From Caballeronia arvi (GTDB taxonomy: Bacteria > Pseudomonadota > Gammaproteobacteria > Burkholderiales > Burkholderiaceae): a stretch of 64,000 bases of DNA. This document shows, piece by piece, positions 36,303 to 45,784 of this stretch (positions are counted from its first letter, which is position 1; every line of letters begins with the position of its first letter). The position numbers and the translations under genes are program-made. The notes under the pieces are model-generated. The model ran no database searches. It had not been told where the DNA came from and worked only from the letters and a program-made list of their open reading frames with translations. The DNA lies in the NCBI RefSeq assembly GCF_001544695.2, contig NZ_FCOM02000034.1, positions 1 to 64,000 on the forward strand, read 5' to 3'.

Positions 36303-38309
36303 ATGATGCTCACCGATGACAATCGAATCGCGCAGGTGACCTGCGCGCTCGGCAAGAACGCGCTCGTGCTGTATCGCATGCGCGGACACGAAGCGCTCGG
36401 GCGGCTCGCGCAATGGGATCTCGAACTGCTCGCCGACCGCTCGAATCTCGACATCGCGAAGATGCTCGGCAGCGATTTCTCGCTGTCGCTGGAAATACCG
36501 GGCAGCGGCACGCGCGAGTACAACGGCATCGTCACGGCGTTCGAGCTGGCGCGGCCCGCGAGCACGCAGCCCAATCTCCCGGCGATGTATCGCGCGACGG
36601 TGCGCCCGCGCCTGTGGCTGCTGACGCGCGCGTCGCATTGCCGCTTCTTTCACCGGATGACCGTGCCCGCGATCATCGGCAAGGTGCTTGCGGACTATCA
36701 CATCGACTTCGAGAACAAATGCTCGGCGAGTTATCCGAGCCTCGAACACTGCGCGCAGTATCGCGAGACGGATTTCGATTTCGTGAGCCGGCTTGCCGAG
36801 CGCGAAGGCATTTACTACTTCATCGAGCATCGGGGCGGCAAGCATAAGCTGATTCTCACCGATTCGTCGCAGGTGCACGGCGCGACGCCGCATTGCGCCG
36901 AGCTGCCGTTTCGTCCGCAGCCGGCCACGCCGCACGAGCACGAGTGGATCTACGCGTGGTCCGCGGGCGGCGAAGTGGCGACAGGCGTCGTCGAGATCAA
37001 CGACTACGACTTCGAAAAGCCGTTGCAGTCGGCACAGCAAGGTCTGGTCGCGCGCGGGCTGCGCAGCACGCCGTTCGACCCGGCCGTCTACGCGATGCAG
37101 GAGCACGCGCCGGGTTACACGCAGCACGCGGACGCCGAGCGTCTCGCGCGCGCGCATGTCGAGGCGCATCAGGCGTCCAACGTATTCGTGAGCGCACGCA
37201 CCACTGCGCGCGCCGTCTGGCCCGGCGGTCTCGTGCGGCTGACCGGGCATCCGCTCGCGTCGCAGAACCGCGAACATCTGATCGTTTCGGCCGAGTACGA
37301 AGTCAATTCGGATGACTATCTCTCGACACTCGATGCGCACGCCAGGCCGCCCGTCTTCGATTGCGCGTTCAGCGCGCTGCCACGCGACGCCGGTTTTCGC
37401 GCGGCACGCAGCACGCCGCGCGCGCGCGTCGCGGGGCCGCAGACGGCGGTCGTCGTCGGGCCGAAGGGCGAAGAGATTCATACCGACAAATACGGCCGCA
37501 TCAAGGTCCAGTTCCATTGGGAGCAGCTCGGGCCCGCGGAGTCGCGCGAGTCGCTGCAGCGCTGCTGGGTGCGCGTCGCGCAGCCGTGGGCCGGCAAGGG
37601 CTATGGCGCGTTCTTTCTGCCGCGCATCGGGCAGGAAGTGCTGGTGCATTTCATCGAGGGCGACCCGGATCAGCCGCTCGTGATCGGCAGCGTCTACAAC
37701 GCCGCGCAGACGACGCCCTGCGAACTCCCCGCGAAGATGGCGCGCACCACGCTCAAGAGTAATTCGACCAAAGGCGGCAACGGCTTCAACGAAATGCGCT
37801 TCGACGATACCAAGGGCGCCGAACAACTGTTCTTTCACGCGGAGCGCGATCTTGAGACCTGGGTGAAGCACGACGCGCTGACGCGCATCGGCAACGAGCG
37901 CCATGTAATCGTCGAGCAGGACGACGTCGCGCGCTGCGGCGGCAATCGCAGCGACGCCGTGCAGGGCAGCCAGCGCGTGCGGATCGGCGGCCAATACTCG
38001 CTCGATGTCGGCGGCGATACGCAACACAAAAGCGGGGCGAATATTTTGGTGGGGGCGGGTGTTAACGTCGATGTGAAGGGCGGGACGAACGTCACCATCG
38101 AGGCCGGCGCGACGCTCACGCTCAAGGCGGGCGGCAACACCATCGTGCTCGGGCCGTCCGGCATCGCGATCAGCGCGGCCGGACCGGTGACGATCGACGG
38201 CGTGGTCGTGGAGATCAACTGCGGCGGCGGGGGCGGCGGCGCGGGCGCGGCGAGCGCGTCGCCCGATGCGCCCGCCGCGCCCCGCCAGGCCGACGACGGC
38301 TCGAAATGA
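36303..38309 (+). CDS. vgrG: T6SS spike protein VgrG (TssI)
   Basis: 668 aa from the ATG at 36303 (AGAGG seven bases upstream); ATG 36306 is equivalent. The gp27-like N-terminal half reads ALVLYRMRGHEALGRLAQWD, RETDFDFVSRLAEREGIYYF and YEVNSDDYLSTLDAH. The gp5 OB part is DKYGRIKVQFHWE and WVRVAQPWAGKGYGAFFLPR, with GDPDQPLVIGSVYN following, and the C-terminal beta-helix has repeated GANILVGAGVNVDVKGG-type strands. It ends in a Gly/Ala tail without an effector domain. It sits after the PAAR-like gene; no effector/immunity pair is adjacent. Confidence 0.96.
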   Translation: MMLTDDNRIAQVTCALGKNALVLYRMRGHEALGRLAQWDLELLADRSNLDIAKMLGSDFSLSLEIPGSGTREYNGIVTAFELARPASTQPNLPAMYRATVRPRLWLLTRASHCRFFHRMTVPAIIGKVLADYHIDFENKCSASYPSLEHCAQYRETDFDFVSRLAEREGIYYFIEHRGGKHKLILTDSSQVHGATPHCAELPFRPQPATPHEHEWIYAWSAGGEVATGVVEINDYDFEKPLQSAQQGLVARGLRSTPFDPAVYAMQEHAPGYTQHADAERLARAHVEAHQASNVFVSARTTARAVWPGGLVRLTGHPLASQNREHLIVSAEYEVNSDDYLSTLDAHARPPVFDCAFSALPRDAGFRAARSTPRARVAGPQTAVVVGPKGEEIHTDKYGRIKVQFHWEQLGPAESRESLQRCWVRVAQPWAGKGYGAFFLPRIGQEVLVHFIEGDPDQPLVIGSVYNAAQTTPCELPAKMARTTLKSNSTKGGNGFNEMRFDDTKGAEQLFFHAERDLETWVKHDALTRIGNERHVIVEQDDVARCGGNRSDAVQGSQRVRIGGQYSLDVGGDTQHKSGANILVGAGVNVDVKGGTNVTIEAGATLTLKAGGNTIVLGPSGIAISAAGPVTIDGVVVEINCGGGGGGAGAASASPDAPAAPRQADDGSK

Positions 38310-38329
38310 ACGCGCACGGAGGAGACATC

Positions 38330-39679
38330 ATGTATCTGACGCTCACGGTCGACACGTATCAGGGCAGCGCGCCCGATGCGCCGCTCGCCTGCCGCTTCGG
38401 CGCGGCGGGCGGGACCATCGGGCGCGGCGCCGACAACACGATGATGCTGCCGGATGCGGCGAAGACCGTGTCGCGCGTGCATGCGCGCATCGACTGGAGC
38501 GAGGACGGCTGGCGGCTCGCCGACCTCGGCAGCAATCCGAGCCGGCACAACGGACGGCCGCTCGCGAGCGGTCAGCCCGCGTGGCTGGCCGACGGCGACC
38601 AACTGGAAATCGGCGGCTACCGGCTCGGCGTGCGGACGATGGCGCGCGCGAGCGCCGCAGCCTTCGACGCGCCGCCCGGCGTGCACGATCGCCGCGGTTT
38701 CGATCCGCTCGACGTCGCGAGTCCGCGCGAGTGCGCCGTAACAGAGGCCTGCGCGCACGATGCGCTCGCTCGCGCGGCGGTGCTCGCGGATGCCCCGCTG
38801 CCGGGGCCGCGCTTCGATCCGCTCGGCGACGCGTATGAAGCACCGGCGCGGCTCGACGGCCACGCGGTGTTCGCCGGCTCCGGCAGCGATCACGTGCCGC
38901 CCGAGCAGTTCGCCTACGTGCCGCCTGCGGGCGCGACGGCGCATGCGCCGGCGGGCGGCATTCCGCACGACTACGATCCGCTGGGCGATGTCGCCTTCGC
39001 TGTCGCTGTCGAACCTGCGCGACGCGCTGTCAACCCGCCGACGCTGCCAGCCGCCAATGACGCCATCGCCGAATCGTCGTTCGGAGCGCTGCTCGACGGC
39101 ATGGGCGTCGATGCCGGCGCGCTCGGTACGCGCGATACCGCCGAGACCGCGCGTCTCGCGGGCGCCATGCTGCGCACGGCGGTGCGCGGCGTGGTGGACG
39201 TGCTGCTGTCGCGCTCGGTGCTCAAGCGCGAGATCAGCCTCGACACGACGATGCTGGTCCAGCGCGACAACAACCCGCTCAAGTTCTTCCCCGACGGCGA
39301 CGGTGCGCTCGCGCAGATGCTGCGTGGCGCGAGCGCCGGCTATCTGCCCGCGCAGGCCGCGCTCGAAGGCGCATTCGACGATATCCGCCGCCACGAGCTC
39401 GCGGTTCTAGCGGGCACGCGCGCGGCCATGCAGCACCTGCTCGGCCGCTTCGATCCGCAGGCGATCGCGCGCGCCGACACGCGGCGCGGCTTGCTCGACT
39501 GGCTGCCCGCATGCCGCAAGGCGCGCCAGTGGGACCGTCTCGTCGCGCTGCATGCCGAACTCACGCGCGCGAGCGCCGACGACCTTCAGGCGCTGTGCGG
39601 CAGCGCCTTCAACGACGCATACGAACGGCAAGCGAACGACAGCGCCGACGCGCTGCCGCTGGCTCCTTCAATCCGATAG
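38330..39679 (+). CDS. tagH: T6SS-associated FHA-domain protein TagH (Fha)
   Basis: 449 aa from the ATG at 38330 with GGAGGAG five bases upstream; an ATG at 38306 overlapping vgrG is less favoured. The FHA domain is at about residues 1-105 (GGTIGRGADNTMMLPDAAKTVSRVHA, GSNPSRHNGRPL), which binds phosphothreonine. A Pro/Asp-rich linker contains three FDPLD/FDPLGD/YDPLGD repeats. The C-terminal domain (about 250-420, LLRGASAGYLPAQAALEGAFDDI-type) is conserved in T6SS Fha proteins. It is the expected phospho-target or reader for the PpkA/PppA pair encoded after tagF. Confidence 0.9.
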   Translation: MYLTLTVDTYQGSAPDAPLACRFGAAGGTIGRGADNTMMLPDAAKTVSRVHARIDWSEDGWRLADLGSNPSRHNGRPLASGQPAWLADGDQLEIGGYRLGVRTMARASAAAFDAPPGVHDRRGFDPLDVASPRECAVTEACAHDALARAAVLADAPLPGPRFDPLGDAYEAPARLDGHAVFAGSGSDHVPPEQFAYVPPAGATAHAPAGGIPHDYDPLGDVAFAVAVEPARRAVNPPTLPAANDAIAESSFGALLDGMGVDAGALGTRDTAETARLAGAMLRTAVRGVVDVLLSRSVLKREISLDTTMLVQRDNNPLKFFPDGDGALAQMLRGASAGYLPAQAALEGAFDDIRRHELAVLAGTRAAMQHLLGRFDPQAIARADTRRGLLDWLPACRKARQWDRLVALHAELTRASADDLQALCGSAFNDAYERQANDSADALPLAPSIR

Positions 39680-39689
39680 CGAGGCGACG

Positions 39690-41027
39690 ATGTCCTGGAA
39701 CAACAAGGTGATCTGGTCGGAAGGCATGCTGCTGCAGCCGCAGCATCTGCAACAGCACGACCGCTATCTGCGCGCGCAGATCGACGCCCGCTGCGCCGCG
39801 CTGCGGCCCTATGCGTTCGGCTTCTCGGAACTGACAATCGACGTCGGGCAACTGAAGCTCGGCCGCATCGCGCTGACGTCGTGCGCGGGCGTGCTCCCCG
39901 ATGGCAGCCCGTTCCGCCTGCCCGCCGACGACGATCTGCCGCTGCCGCTCGCCATTCCCGAGGACGCGCGCGATCTGACCGTGGTGCTCGCGCTGCCCGT
40001 CGCGCGTCATGGCGTGCCGGAAGCGGCGCATACGGTGCAGGCGGGCGAAGGCTTCGCGCGTCACCGCATCGCGGAAACCGAAGTGCTCGACAGCAACGAC
40101 GGCGCCGCTGGCGCGGCGCTCGTGCAGGTCGGCAAGCTTCAGTTGCGGCTCGCGTTCGAGCGGGACGTGGTCCACGCGCACACGTCGCTGGGGATTGCGC
40201 GCATCGTCGAGCGGCGTGCGGACAACAGCATCGTGCTCGATGCCGGCTACGCGCCGCCTTGCCTCGACTATCGCGTGTCGCGCCGGCTCACCGGATTCGT
40301 CGATGAACTCGCCGGCCTCATGCATCAACGCGCCGATGCGCTCGCCGCACGCCTGGCCCGCCCCGCCGCGACCGGCGCGGCCGAGATCGCCGACTTCCTG
40401 CTGTTGCAGGTGCTCAACCGGGCCGAGCCGCTGTTCGCCGGGATCGCGTCGACCACGGGTTTGCATCCACACGATCTGCATCAGCACGCGTTGCAACTGG
40501 CGGGCGAGCTCGCGACTTTCAGTCAGGCCGGCAAGCGTCCCGCCGCGTTTCCGGCCTATCGCCACGAGCGGCTCGACGAAACCTTCACGCCGCTCATCGA
40601 CGCGCTGCGCACTGCGCTGAGCTCGGTGATGGACCCGCATGCAGTGCCGATCGCGCTGGAGGAGCGCAAGTACGGCCTGCGCGTGGCGATCGTGCCGGAT
40701 CGCGAGTTGTTCGCGTCCGCGAGCTTCGTGCTCGCGGTGAAGGCCGATCTCGCGCCGGCCGCGCTGCTCAACGGCTTTCCGCAGCAGGCCAAGCTTGGGC
40801 CGGTCGAGCGCATCCGCGATCTGGTCAATCTGCAGTTGCCGGGCATCGCGTTGCGCGCGCTGCCGGTCGCGCCGCGCCAGTTGCCGTTCCACGCCGGCTT
40901 CACCTATTTCGAGCTGGAACGCGGCGGCGAGTTGTGGCGGCAGTTCGCCACTTCGGCGGGCGTCGCGCTGCATGTCGCAGGCGAGTTTCCAGGCATCGAG
41001 TTCGAGTTCTGGGCGATCCGTCCATAA
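39690..41027 (+). CDS. tssK: T6SS baseplate-to-membrane connector TssK
   Basis: 445 aa, ATG at 39690. The N terminus MSWNNKVIWSEGMLLQPQHL and QQHDRYLRAQID are diagnostic, with LPLPLAIPEDARDLTVVLALP and the C-terminal ELERGGELWRQFATSAGVALHVAGEFPG region. It trimerises, binds the baseplate wedges and contacts TssL/TssM. In TssJ-containing systems a tssJ gene often lies just before; here tagH is directly adjacent (10 bp). Confidence 0.96.
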   Translation: MSWNNKVIWSEGMLLQPQHLQQHDRYLRAQIDARCAALRPYAFGFSELTIDVGQLKLGRIALTSCAGVLPDGSPFRLPADDDLPLPLAIPEDARDLTVVLALPVARHGVPEAAHTVQAGEGFARHRIAETEVLDSNDGAAGAALVQVGKLQLRLAFERDVVHAHTSLGIARIVERRADNSIVLDAGYAPPCLDYRVSRRLTGFVDELAGLMHQRADALAARLARPAATGAAEIADFLLLQVLNRAEPLFAGIASTTGLHPHDLHQHALQLAGELATFSQAGKRPAAFPAYRHERLDETFTPLIDALRTALSSVMDPHAVPIALEERKYGLRVAIVPDRELFASASFVLAVKADLAPAALLNGFPQQAKLGPVERIRDLVNLQLPGIALRALPVAPRQLPFHAGFTYFELERGGELWRQFATSAGVALHVAGEFPGIEFEFWAIRP

Positions 41028-41038
41028 AGGATTTCATC

Positions 41039-42355
41039 GTGAACGCACCGACCTTTCCGCAAGCCGGCTTCGACCCGGACGACACCATCCTGATTCCGCA
41101 GCCGGGCGGGCGCGTGGCGGGCCCCTCGCGCGCGGAAGAAGCGCACGCATCGCGCGCGCCGGTCCTGCCGGCCGTAGCGGTTGCGGCGGGCCTGAACCCG
41201 CTGGTGCGCGCGGCCAATCCGCTGCTCGAACTCGCGTTGCCGTTGCGCCAGCGCGCGGCGATTACCGATATCGAAGGGCTGCGCGGCGAACTCGCGCGGA
41301 TGGTGCGCGCCTTCGAACACGATGCGCGCGCGAGCGGCATCGACACCGAAAAGCTCGCCGCCGCGCGCTATTGCCTGTGCACCTGCATCGACGAGGCGAT
41401 CTCGGGCACGCCGTGGGGCAGCGGCGTTTGGGCGAGCCGCAGCCTGCTCGTGACCTTTCATAACGAAGCGTCGGGCGGCGAGCGCTTCTTCCTGATCCTG
41501 CAACGGCTCGCGCAGGACCCGGCGCGCAACGTCGATGTGCTGGAGCTGCTGTACGTGATCCTGTCGCTCGGCTTCGAAGGGCGCTATCGCCTGATCGACG
41601 GCGGGCGCAGCCAGCTCGACTCCGTGCGCGAGCGGCTCGAGCGCATCATCCGCAATCAGCGCGGCGCGGTCGAAACCGAGCTGTCGGTGCACTGGCGGCC
41701 CGCCGAGCGCGCGCGCAAACCGCTCGGGCAGCGCATGCCGACGTGGGTCTGCGCCGCGCTCGCGGGCGTCGTGCTGGTGGCGACGCATATCGCGCTCGCG
41801 CTGAGCCTGAACCGCACGTCCGATCCGGTGTTCGAGGCGCTCAACCGCATCCGCGTGAGCGAGCGGCCCGCCGCGCAAGCGAGCGTGATCGCGCCTGCCG
41901 CGATGCCCGCCGCCGCCGCGACGCTCCCGACCTTCCTCGCCCCCGAGATCCGGCAGGGTCTGGTCTCGGTGCGCGAGATGCCGGACCGCTCGATCGTCAC
42001 GATCACCGGCGACAACCTGTTCGCCTCCGGCAGCGCGACACTCGATCCGGCCTACGACGCGTTGCTCGGACGCATCGCGGACGCGCTGAAGAGCGTGCCC
42101 GGCAAGGTCGTCGTCACGGGCCACACCGACGACCAGCGGCTGGTGTCGGCGCGTTTCCCGTCGAACTGGCATCTGTCGCAGGCGCGTGCAGACAGCGTGC
42201 GCGCGATGCTCGCATCGGCGACCGGCGTTCCCGCGCGCTTTTCCGCGGAAGGGCGCGGCGACGCGGAGCCGCTCGCGCCGAACGACACGCCCGCCGGCCG
42301 CGCGAAAAACCGCCGCGTGGAGATCACGCTGCTCGCGCCGGGCGCGTCGTCCTGA
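41039..42355 (+). CDS. tssL: T6SS membrane-complex protein TssL with OmpA-type peptidoglycan-binding domain
   Basis: 438 aa from a GTG at 41039 with AAGGA upstream. The cytosolic DotU domain (about 50-230) includes LNPLVRAANPLLELALPLRQ, YCLCTCIDEAISGTPWG and NVDVLELLYVILSLGFEGRY. One membrane segment lies at about 237-258 (WVCAALAGVVLVATHIALAL). The periplasmic OmpA/MotB domain (about 305-438) has GHTDDQRL and ADSVRAMLASATGVPA, then GRAKNRRVEITL. It is an evolved TssL that can anchor the complex to peptidoglycan by itself, which may matter because no TssJ/TagL gene is present here. Confidence 0.96.
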   Translation: MNAPTFPQAGFDPDDTILIPQPGGRVAGPSRAEEAHASRAPVLPAVAVAAGLNPLVRAANPLLELALPLRQRAAITDIEGLRGELARMVRAFEHDARASGIDTEKLAAARYCLCTCIDEAISGTPWGSGVWASRSLLVTFHNEASGGERFFLILQRLAQDPARNVDVLELLYVILSLGFEGRYRLIDGGRSQLDSVRERLERIIRNQRGAVETELSVHWRPAERARKPLGQRMPTWVCAALAGVVLVATHIALALSLNRTSDPVFEALNRIRVSERPAAQASVIAPAAMPAAAATLPTFLAPEIRQGLVSVREMPDRSIVTITGDNLFASGSATLDPAYDALLGRIADALKSVPGKVVVTGHTDDQRLVSARFPSNWHLSQARADSVRAMLASATGVPARFSAEGRGDAEPLAPNDTPAGRAKNRRVEITLLAPGASS

Positions 42356-42382
42356 CACATTAGAAACAGACCGGAGACATCG

Positions 42383-45300
42383 ATGAAAAAGCTTGTTGAA
42401 ACGATCAGTAATCCGAAGTGGATCACGCTTGCGGGCGTGCTCGCGTTGCTCGTCGTCGTGTGGTTCGAAGGGCCGCTTCTCGCGTTCGACGGACACGCGC
42501 CGCTCGAATCGCCGCGCGGCCGCTGGATCGCGATGGCCGTGCTCGTCGCAGCGTGGGCGCTGGCGTGGGGTATGCGGCTCGGCGCCTCGCGCCTCGTCAA
42601 TCTGCGCTTCATGAGCGGCGTGGCGGGGCAGGGGCAGGCGGCAGCCGCCGGCAGCGCGGAACTCGCGGTGCTGCGCGAGCGTTTCGAGCAGGCGCTCGCG
42701 ATCCTGCGGCAGGCGCGGATGAAAGGCGTCAACGGCCGTCAATGGGTGTATCAGTTGCCGTGGTACATGTTCATCGGCGCGCCGGGCACGGGCAAGAGCA
42801 CGGCGCTCGCGCATTCGGGTCTGCGCTTTCCGCTGCGCGAGAAGCTCGGCGACGAGGCCATCGGCGGCGTCGGCGGCACGCGGCACTGCGACTGGTGGTT
42901 CACCGACGACGCCGTGCTCGTCGATACCGCGGGCCGCTTCACGACGCAGGACAGCGACGCGCAAGCCGACGAGTCCGCGTGGACGGGCTTCCTGCAACTG
43001 CTGCGCAAGTACCGGCCGCGCCGTCCGTTGAACGGTCTCATCGTGACGGTCTCGGCGGCCGATCTCGTGCGCCAGGACGATGCCGCGCGCGATGCGCACA
43101 TCCGCGCGATCCGCAGCCGGCTCACCGAGCTGAGCGAGCGGCTCGGGGTGCGCTTGCCGGTCTACGTCGTCGTGACGAAGTGCGATCTGCTCGCGGGCTT
43201 CACCGAGTTCTTCGACGATCTCGGCGAAGCGGAGCGCAACCAGGTCTGGGGCATTACCTTCACGCTCGACGAGTCGCCGGGCGCGGGCACCGCGCTCGCC
43301 GCTTTCCCGGCCGAATTCGACGCGCTCGGCGCGCGGCTGCAGGCGCGCGTGCTGCATCGCATGCAGCGTGAAACGGACGTGGAGCGGCGCGCGCGCGTGT
43401 ACGGTTTCGCGCAGCAGTTCGCGGGGCTGCAGCCGGCGCTCGGGCGCTTTCTCGACGGCGCCTTTCGCGGCACGCGCTTCGAGGCGTCGCCGCTGTTGCG
43501 CGGCGTGTACTTCACGAGCGGCACGCAGCACGGCCGGCCGATCGACCGCGCGATCAGCGCCATCGCGCAATCACTCGGCTTGCGGCGCGATGCCGGATAC
43601 CATCGCGACGCGTCGGGACGCGCCTATTTCATCAATCGTCTGCTCAAGGACGTGGTAATCGCGGAATCCGGGCTGGTGGGTGCGAACGCGCGCTTCGAGC
43701 GATGCAGCGCGTGGCTGCGGCGCGGCGCGCTCGCGCTGGTCGGCGTGACGCTGATGCTCGCGCTCGCCTGCATGGCCGTGAGCTATCAGCGCAACCGTGC
43801 CTATGTCGCCGAGTTCGAGCGGCAGACGCGGCATGTCGCGCAACTGGCGCACGAGGCGAACGCGGCCGCTGACCCGCTCGCGGTGTTGCCGTTGCTCGAC
43901 GCGGCGCGCGCGCTGCCCGGCGGCTACGCGGACGCCGGCAAGCCCGTGCCGTGGCTCACCCGACTCTGGCTCTATCAGGGCGACAAGCTCGGTCAGGAAG
44001 CGCGCGTAACATACCGGCGCCTGCTCGATCAGACCTTGCTGCCGCTCGCGGTCGGCAAGCTCACGCAGGAGTTGCGCGATGGCGGATCGTATAATCATTC
44101 GGCATCCGAAGCGTATCGCTATGAAGCTCTGCGCGCCTATCTGATGCTCGGCGACGCGCGCCATTTCGATCCCACCGCGCTGCGCGCCCATCTGATCCCG
44201 GCGCTCGCCGGCGACGCCACCCCGGCCCAAAGAAGCGCGCTCGATGCGCACCTAGCCGCGCTGTTCGACAAGACGCGCTTCGATCCGTCGTTGCCGCTCG
44301 ACGATGCGCTCATCAAGGCGGCGCGCGCGCGTCTGGCCGAATTGCCGCTGTCGCAGCGCATCGGCAACCGGGTGGATGGCGAGATCGCGCAGGCGAATCT
44401 GACCGCATTCGACGTGAGCGCCGCAGCCGGACCGAACGCGCCGCTGCTGCTCAGACGAGCGAGCGGCGCGCCGCTCACGACCGGCGTGGCGGGTGCGTAC
44501 ACCCGCGCCGGCTACGCGCAATACACGCGGCTGCGCGATGCGGCGCTCGCCGATGTCGCGAAGGACGCCTGGGTGCTCGGCCGCGACGATGCCGCGCTCA
44601 CACCCGATGGCGTCGCAGCGTTGCGCGCCGCCCTCGATGCGCGCTATGTCGATGCCTATATCCACGCATGGGACGCCCTGCTCGACTATGTGACCGTCGT
44701 GCCCGTCACCGCTCTGGCCGATGGCGCGCGTATCGCAAACGCGCTTGCCGCGCCCGATTCGCCGCTCAGGAAGTTCATCGTCGCGGCGGCGCGCGAGACG
44801 ACGCTCGCGGTTGCACGCGTCGACGAGCACTTTCAGCCGTTGCACGAGCTTGCAGGCAAGCCGGGCGACGCCGCGTCACTGGATCGCGCGCTCGCGCCGC
44901 TCAAGGACGCTGCCGTCTATCTCGACGCCGCCGACGCCGCGCGCAGAACGGGCCAGCCCGCACCCGCCGGCGACGCGCTCGGCAAGCTGAGGCTCGCGAG
45001 CCAGACGACGCCGGCGCCGCTCACGCCCGTCGCGGCATCGCTCGCCACGGCGGGCACGGCGCTCGTGGAAGGCGGCGAGCGCGCACGTCTCGATGCGCAA
45101 TGGAACGCGAGCGCCGGGCCGTTATGCCGCCGCGCGCTCGATGGCCGTTATCCGTTCGTGCATGGCTCGACCCGCGATGTCGCCGCCGACGACTTCGGCA
45201 AGCTGTTCGCGCCGGGCGGTCTCATCGACGACTTCTTCCAGAAGAACCTCGCCGCGCTGGTCGATACGAGCGGCCCGGTCTGGCAATGGCGCGCGGGCGC

Positions 45301-45784
45301 ACCGCCGGCGGGCATGCCGCGCGACGCGCTCGCGCAGTTCCAGCGCGCCGCGCAGATTCGCGACGCGTTTTTCCACGACGGCAGCCGCGACATGTCGATC
45401 CGCTTTCGCGTGAAGGCGCTGTCCTTCGATCCCGCCGTGACGCAGGTGAATCTCGACATCGACGGGCAGCAGCTCGCGCTGAAACCAGACGGTCTCCAGT
45501 CGATGCTGCTGCAATGGCCGAGCGGCAAGAACACGGGCCGCACGAGTGCGCAGTTCGATCCGCCTTCTGCGACACAAAGCGCGTCGCTCGATGCGAGCGG
45601 TCCGTGGGCGCTTTTGCATCTGATCGACACCGGCAGGCTCGAAGGCACCACGCAGCCGGACCGCTACAGGCTCACGCTCGATTCCGCCGGACGCAAGGCC
45701 GTGCTCGAACTGGATGCGACGAGCGTCGTCAATCCGTTCCGGCGCGCGCCGCTCGAACAGTTTCGTTGTCCGGAGCATCTGTGA
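42383..45784 (+). CDS. tssM: T6SS inner-membrane protein TssM (IcmF)
   Basis: 1133 aa, ATG at 42383. Two N-terminal membrane segments (about 13-28 and 49-66) flank a short loop, and a third is at about 430-450 (ALALVGVTLMLALACMAVSY). The cytosolic ATPase-like domain has an intact Walker A, GAPGTGKS (132-139), and DTAGRF, typical of IcmF. The long periplasmic part ends in the DUF1215/C-terminal beta domain (SIRFRVKALSFDPAVTQVNLD). The last codons, TSVVNPFRRAPLEQFRCPEHL, are encoded in a segment that is duplicated downstream. Its stop codon overlaps the next ATG (TGATG). Confidence 0.96.
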   Translation: MKKLVETISNPKWITLAGVLALLVVVWFEGPLLAFDGHAPLESPRGRWIAMAVLVAAWALAWGMRLGASRLVNLRFMSGVAGQGQAAAAGSAELAVLRERFEQALAILRQARMKGVNGRQWVYQLPWYMFIGAPGTGKSTALAHSGLRFPLREKLGDEAIGGVGGTRHCDWWFTDDAVLVDTAGRFTTQDSDAQADESAWTGFLQLLRKYRPRRPLNGLIVTVSAADLVRQDDAARDAHIRAIRSRLTELSERLGVRLPVYVVVTKCDLLAGFTEFFDDLGEAERNQVWGITFTLDESPGAGTALAAFPAEFDALGARLQARVLHRMQRETDVERRARVYGFAQQFAGLQPALGRFLDGAFRGTRFEASPLLRGVYFTSGTQHGRPIDRAISAIAQSLGLRRDAGYHRDASGRAYFINRLLKDVVIAESGLVGANARFERCSAWLRRGALALVGVTLMLALACMAVSYQRNRAYVAEFERQTRHVAQLAHEANAAADPLAVLPLLDAARALPGGYADAGKPVPWLTRLWLYQGDKLGQEARVTYRRLLDQTLLPLAVGKLTQELRDGGSYNHSASEAYRYEALRAYLMLGDARHFDPTALRAHLIPALAGDATPAQRSALDAHLAALFDKTRFDPSLPLDDALIKAARARLAELPLSQRIGNRVDGEIAQANLTAFDVSAAAGPNAPLLLRRASGAPLTTGVAGAYTRAGYAQYTRLRDAALADVAKDAWVLGRDDAALTPDGVAALRAALDARYVDAYIHAWDALLDYVTVVPVTALADGARIANALAAPDSPLRKFIVAAARETTLAVARVDEHFQPLHELAGKPGDAASLDRALAPLKDAAVYLDAADAARRTGQPAPAGDALGKLRLASQTTPAPLTPVAASLATAGTALVEGGERARLDAQWNASAGPLCRRALDGRYPFVHGSTRDVAADDFGKLFAPGGLIDDFFQKNLAALVDTSGPVWQWRAGAPPAGMPRDALAQFQRAAQIRDAFFHDGSRDMSIRFRVKALSFDPAVTQVNLDIDGQQLALKPDGLQSMLLQWPSGKNTGRTSAQFDPPSATQSASLDASGPWALLHLIDTGRLEGTTQPDRYRLTLDSAGRKAVLELDATSVVNPFRRAPLEQFRCPEHL

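Noticed and set aside
30047-38027. Very long minus-strand open frames opposite tssE-vgrG (for example 30047-33160, 33182-35209, 35859-38027)
   Set aside because: Translations are Arg/Ala/His-rich with no domain signal; they are frame shadows of GC-rich T6SS genes on the plus strand.
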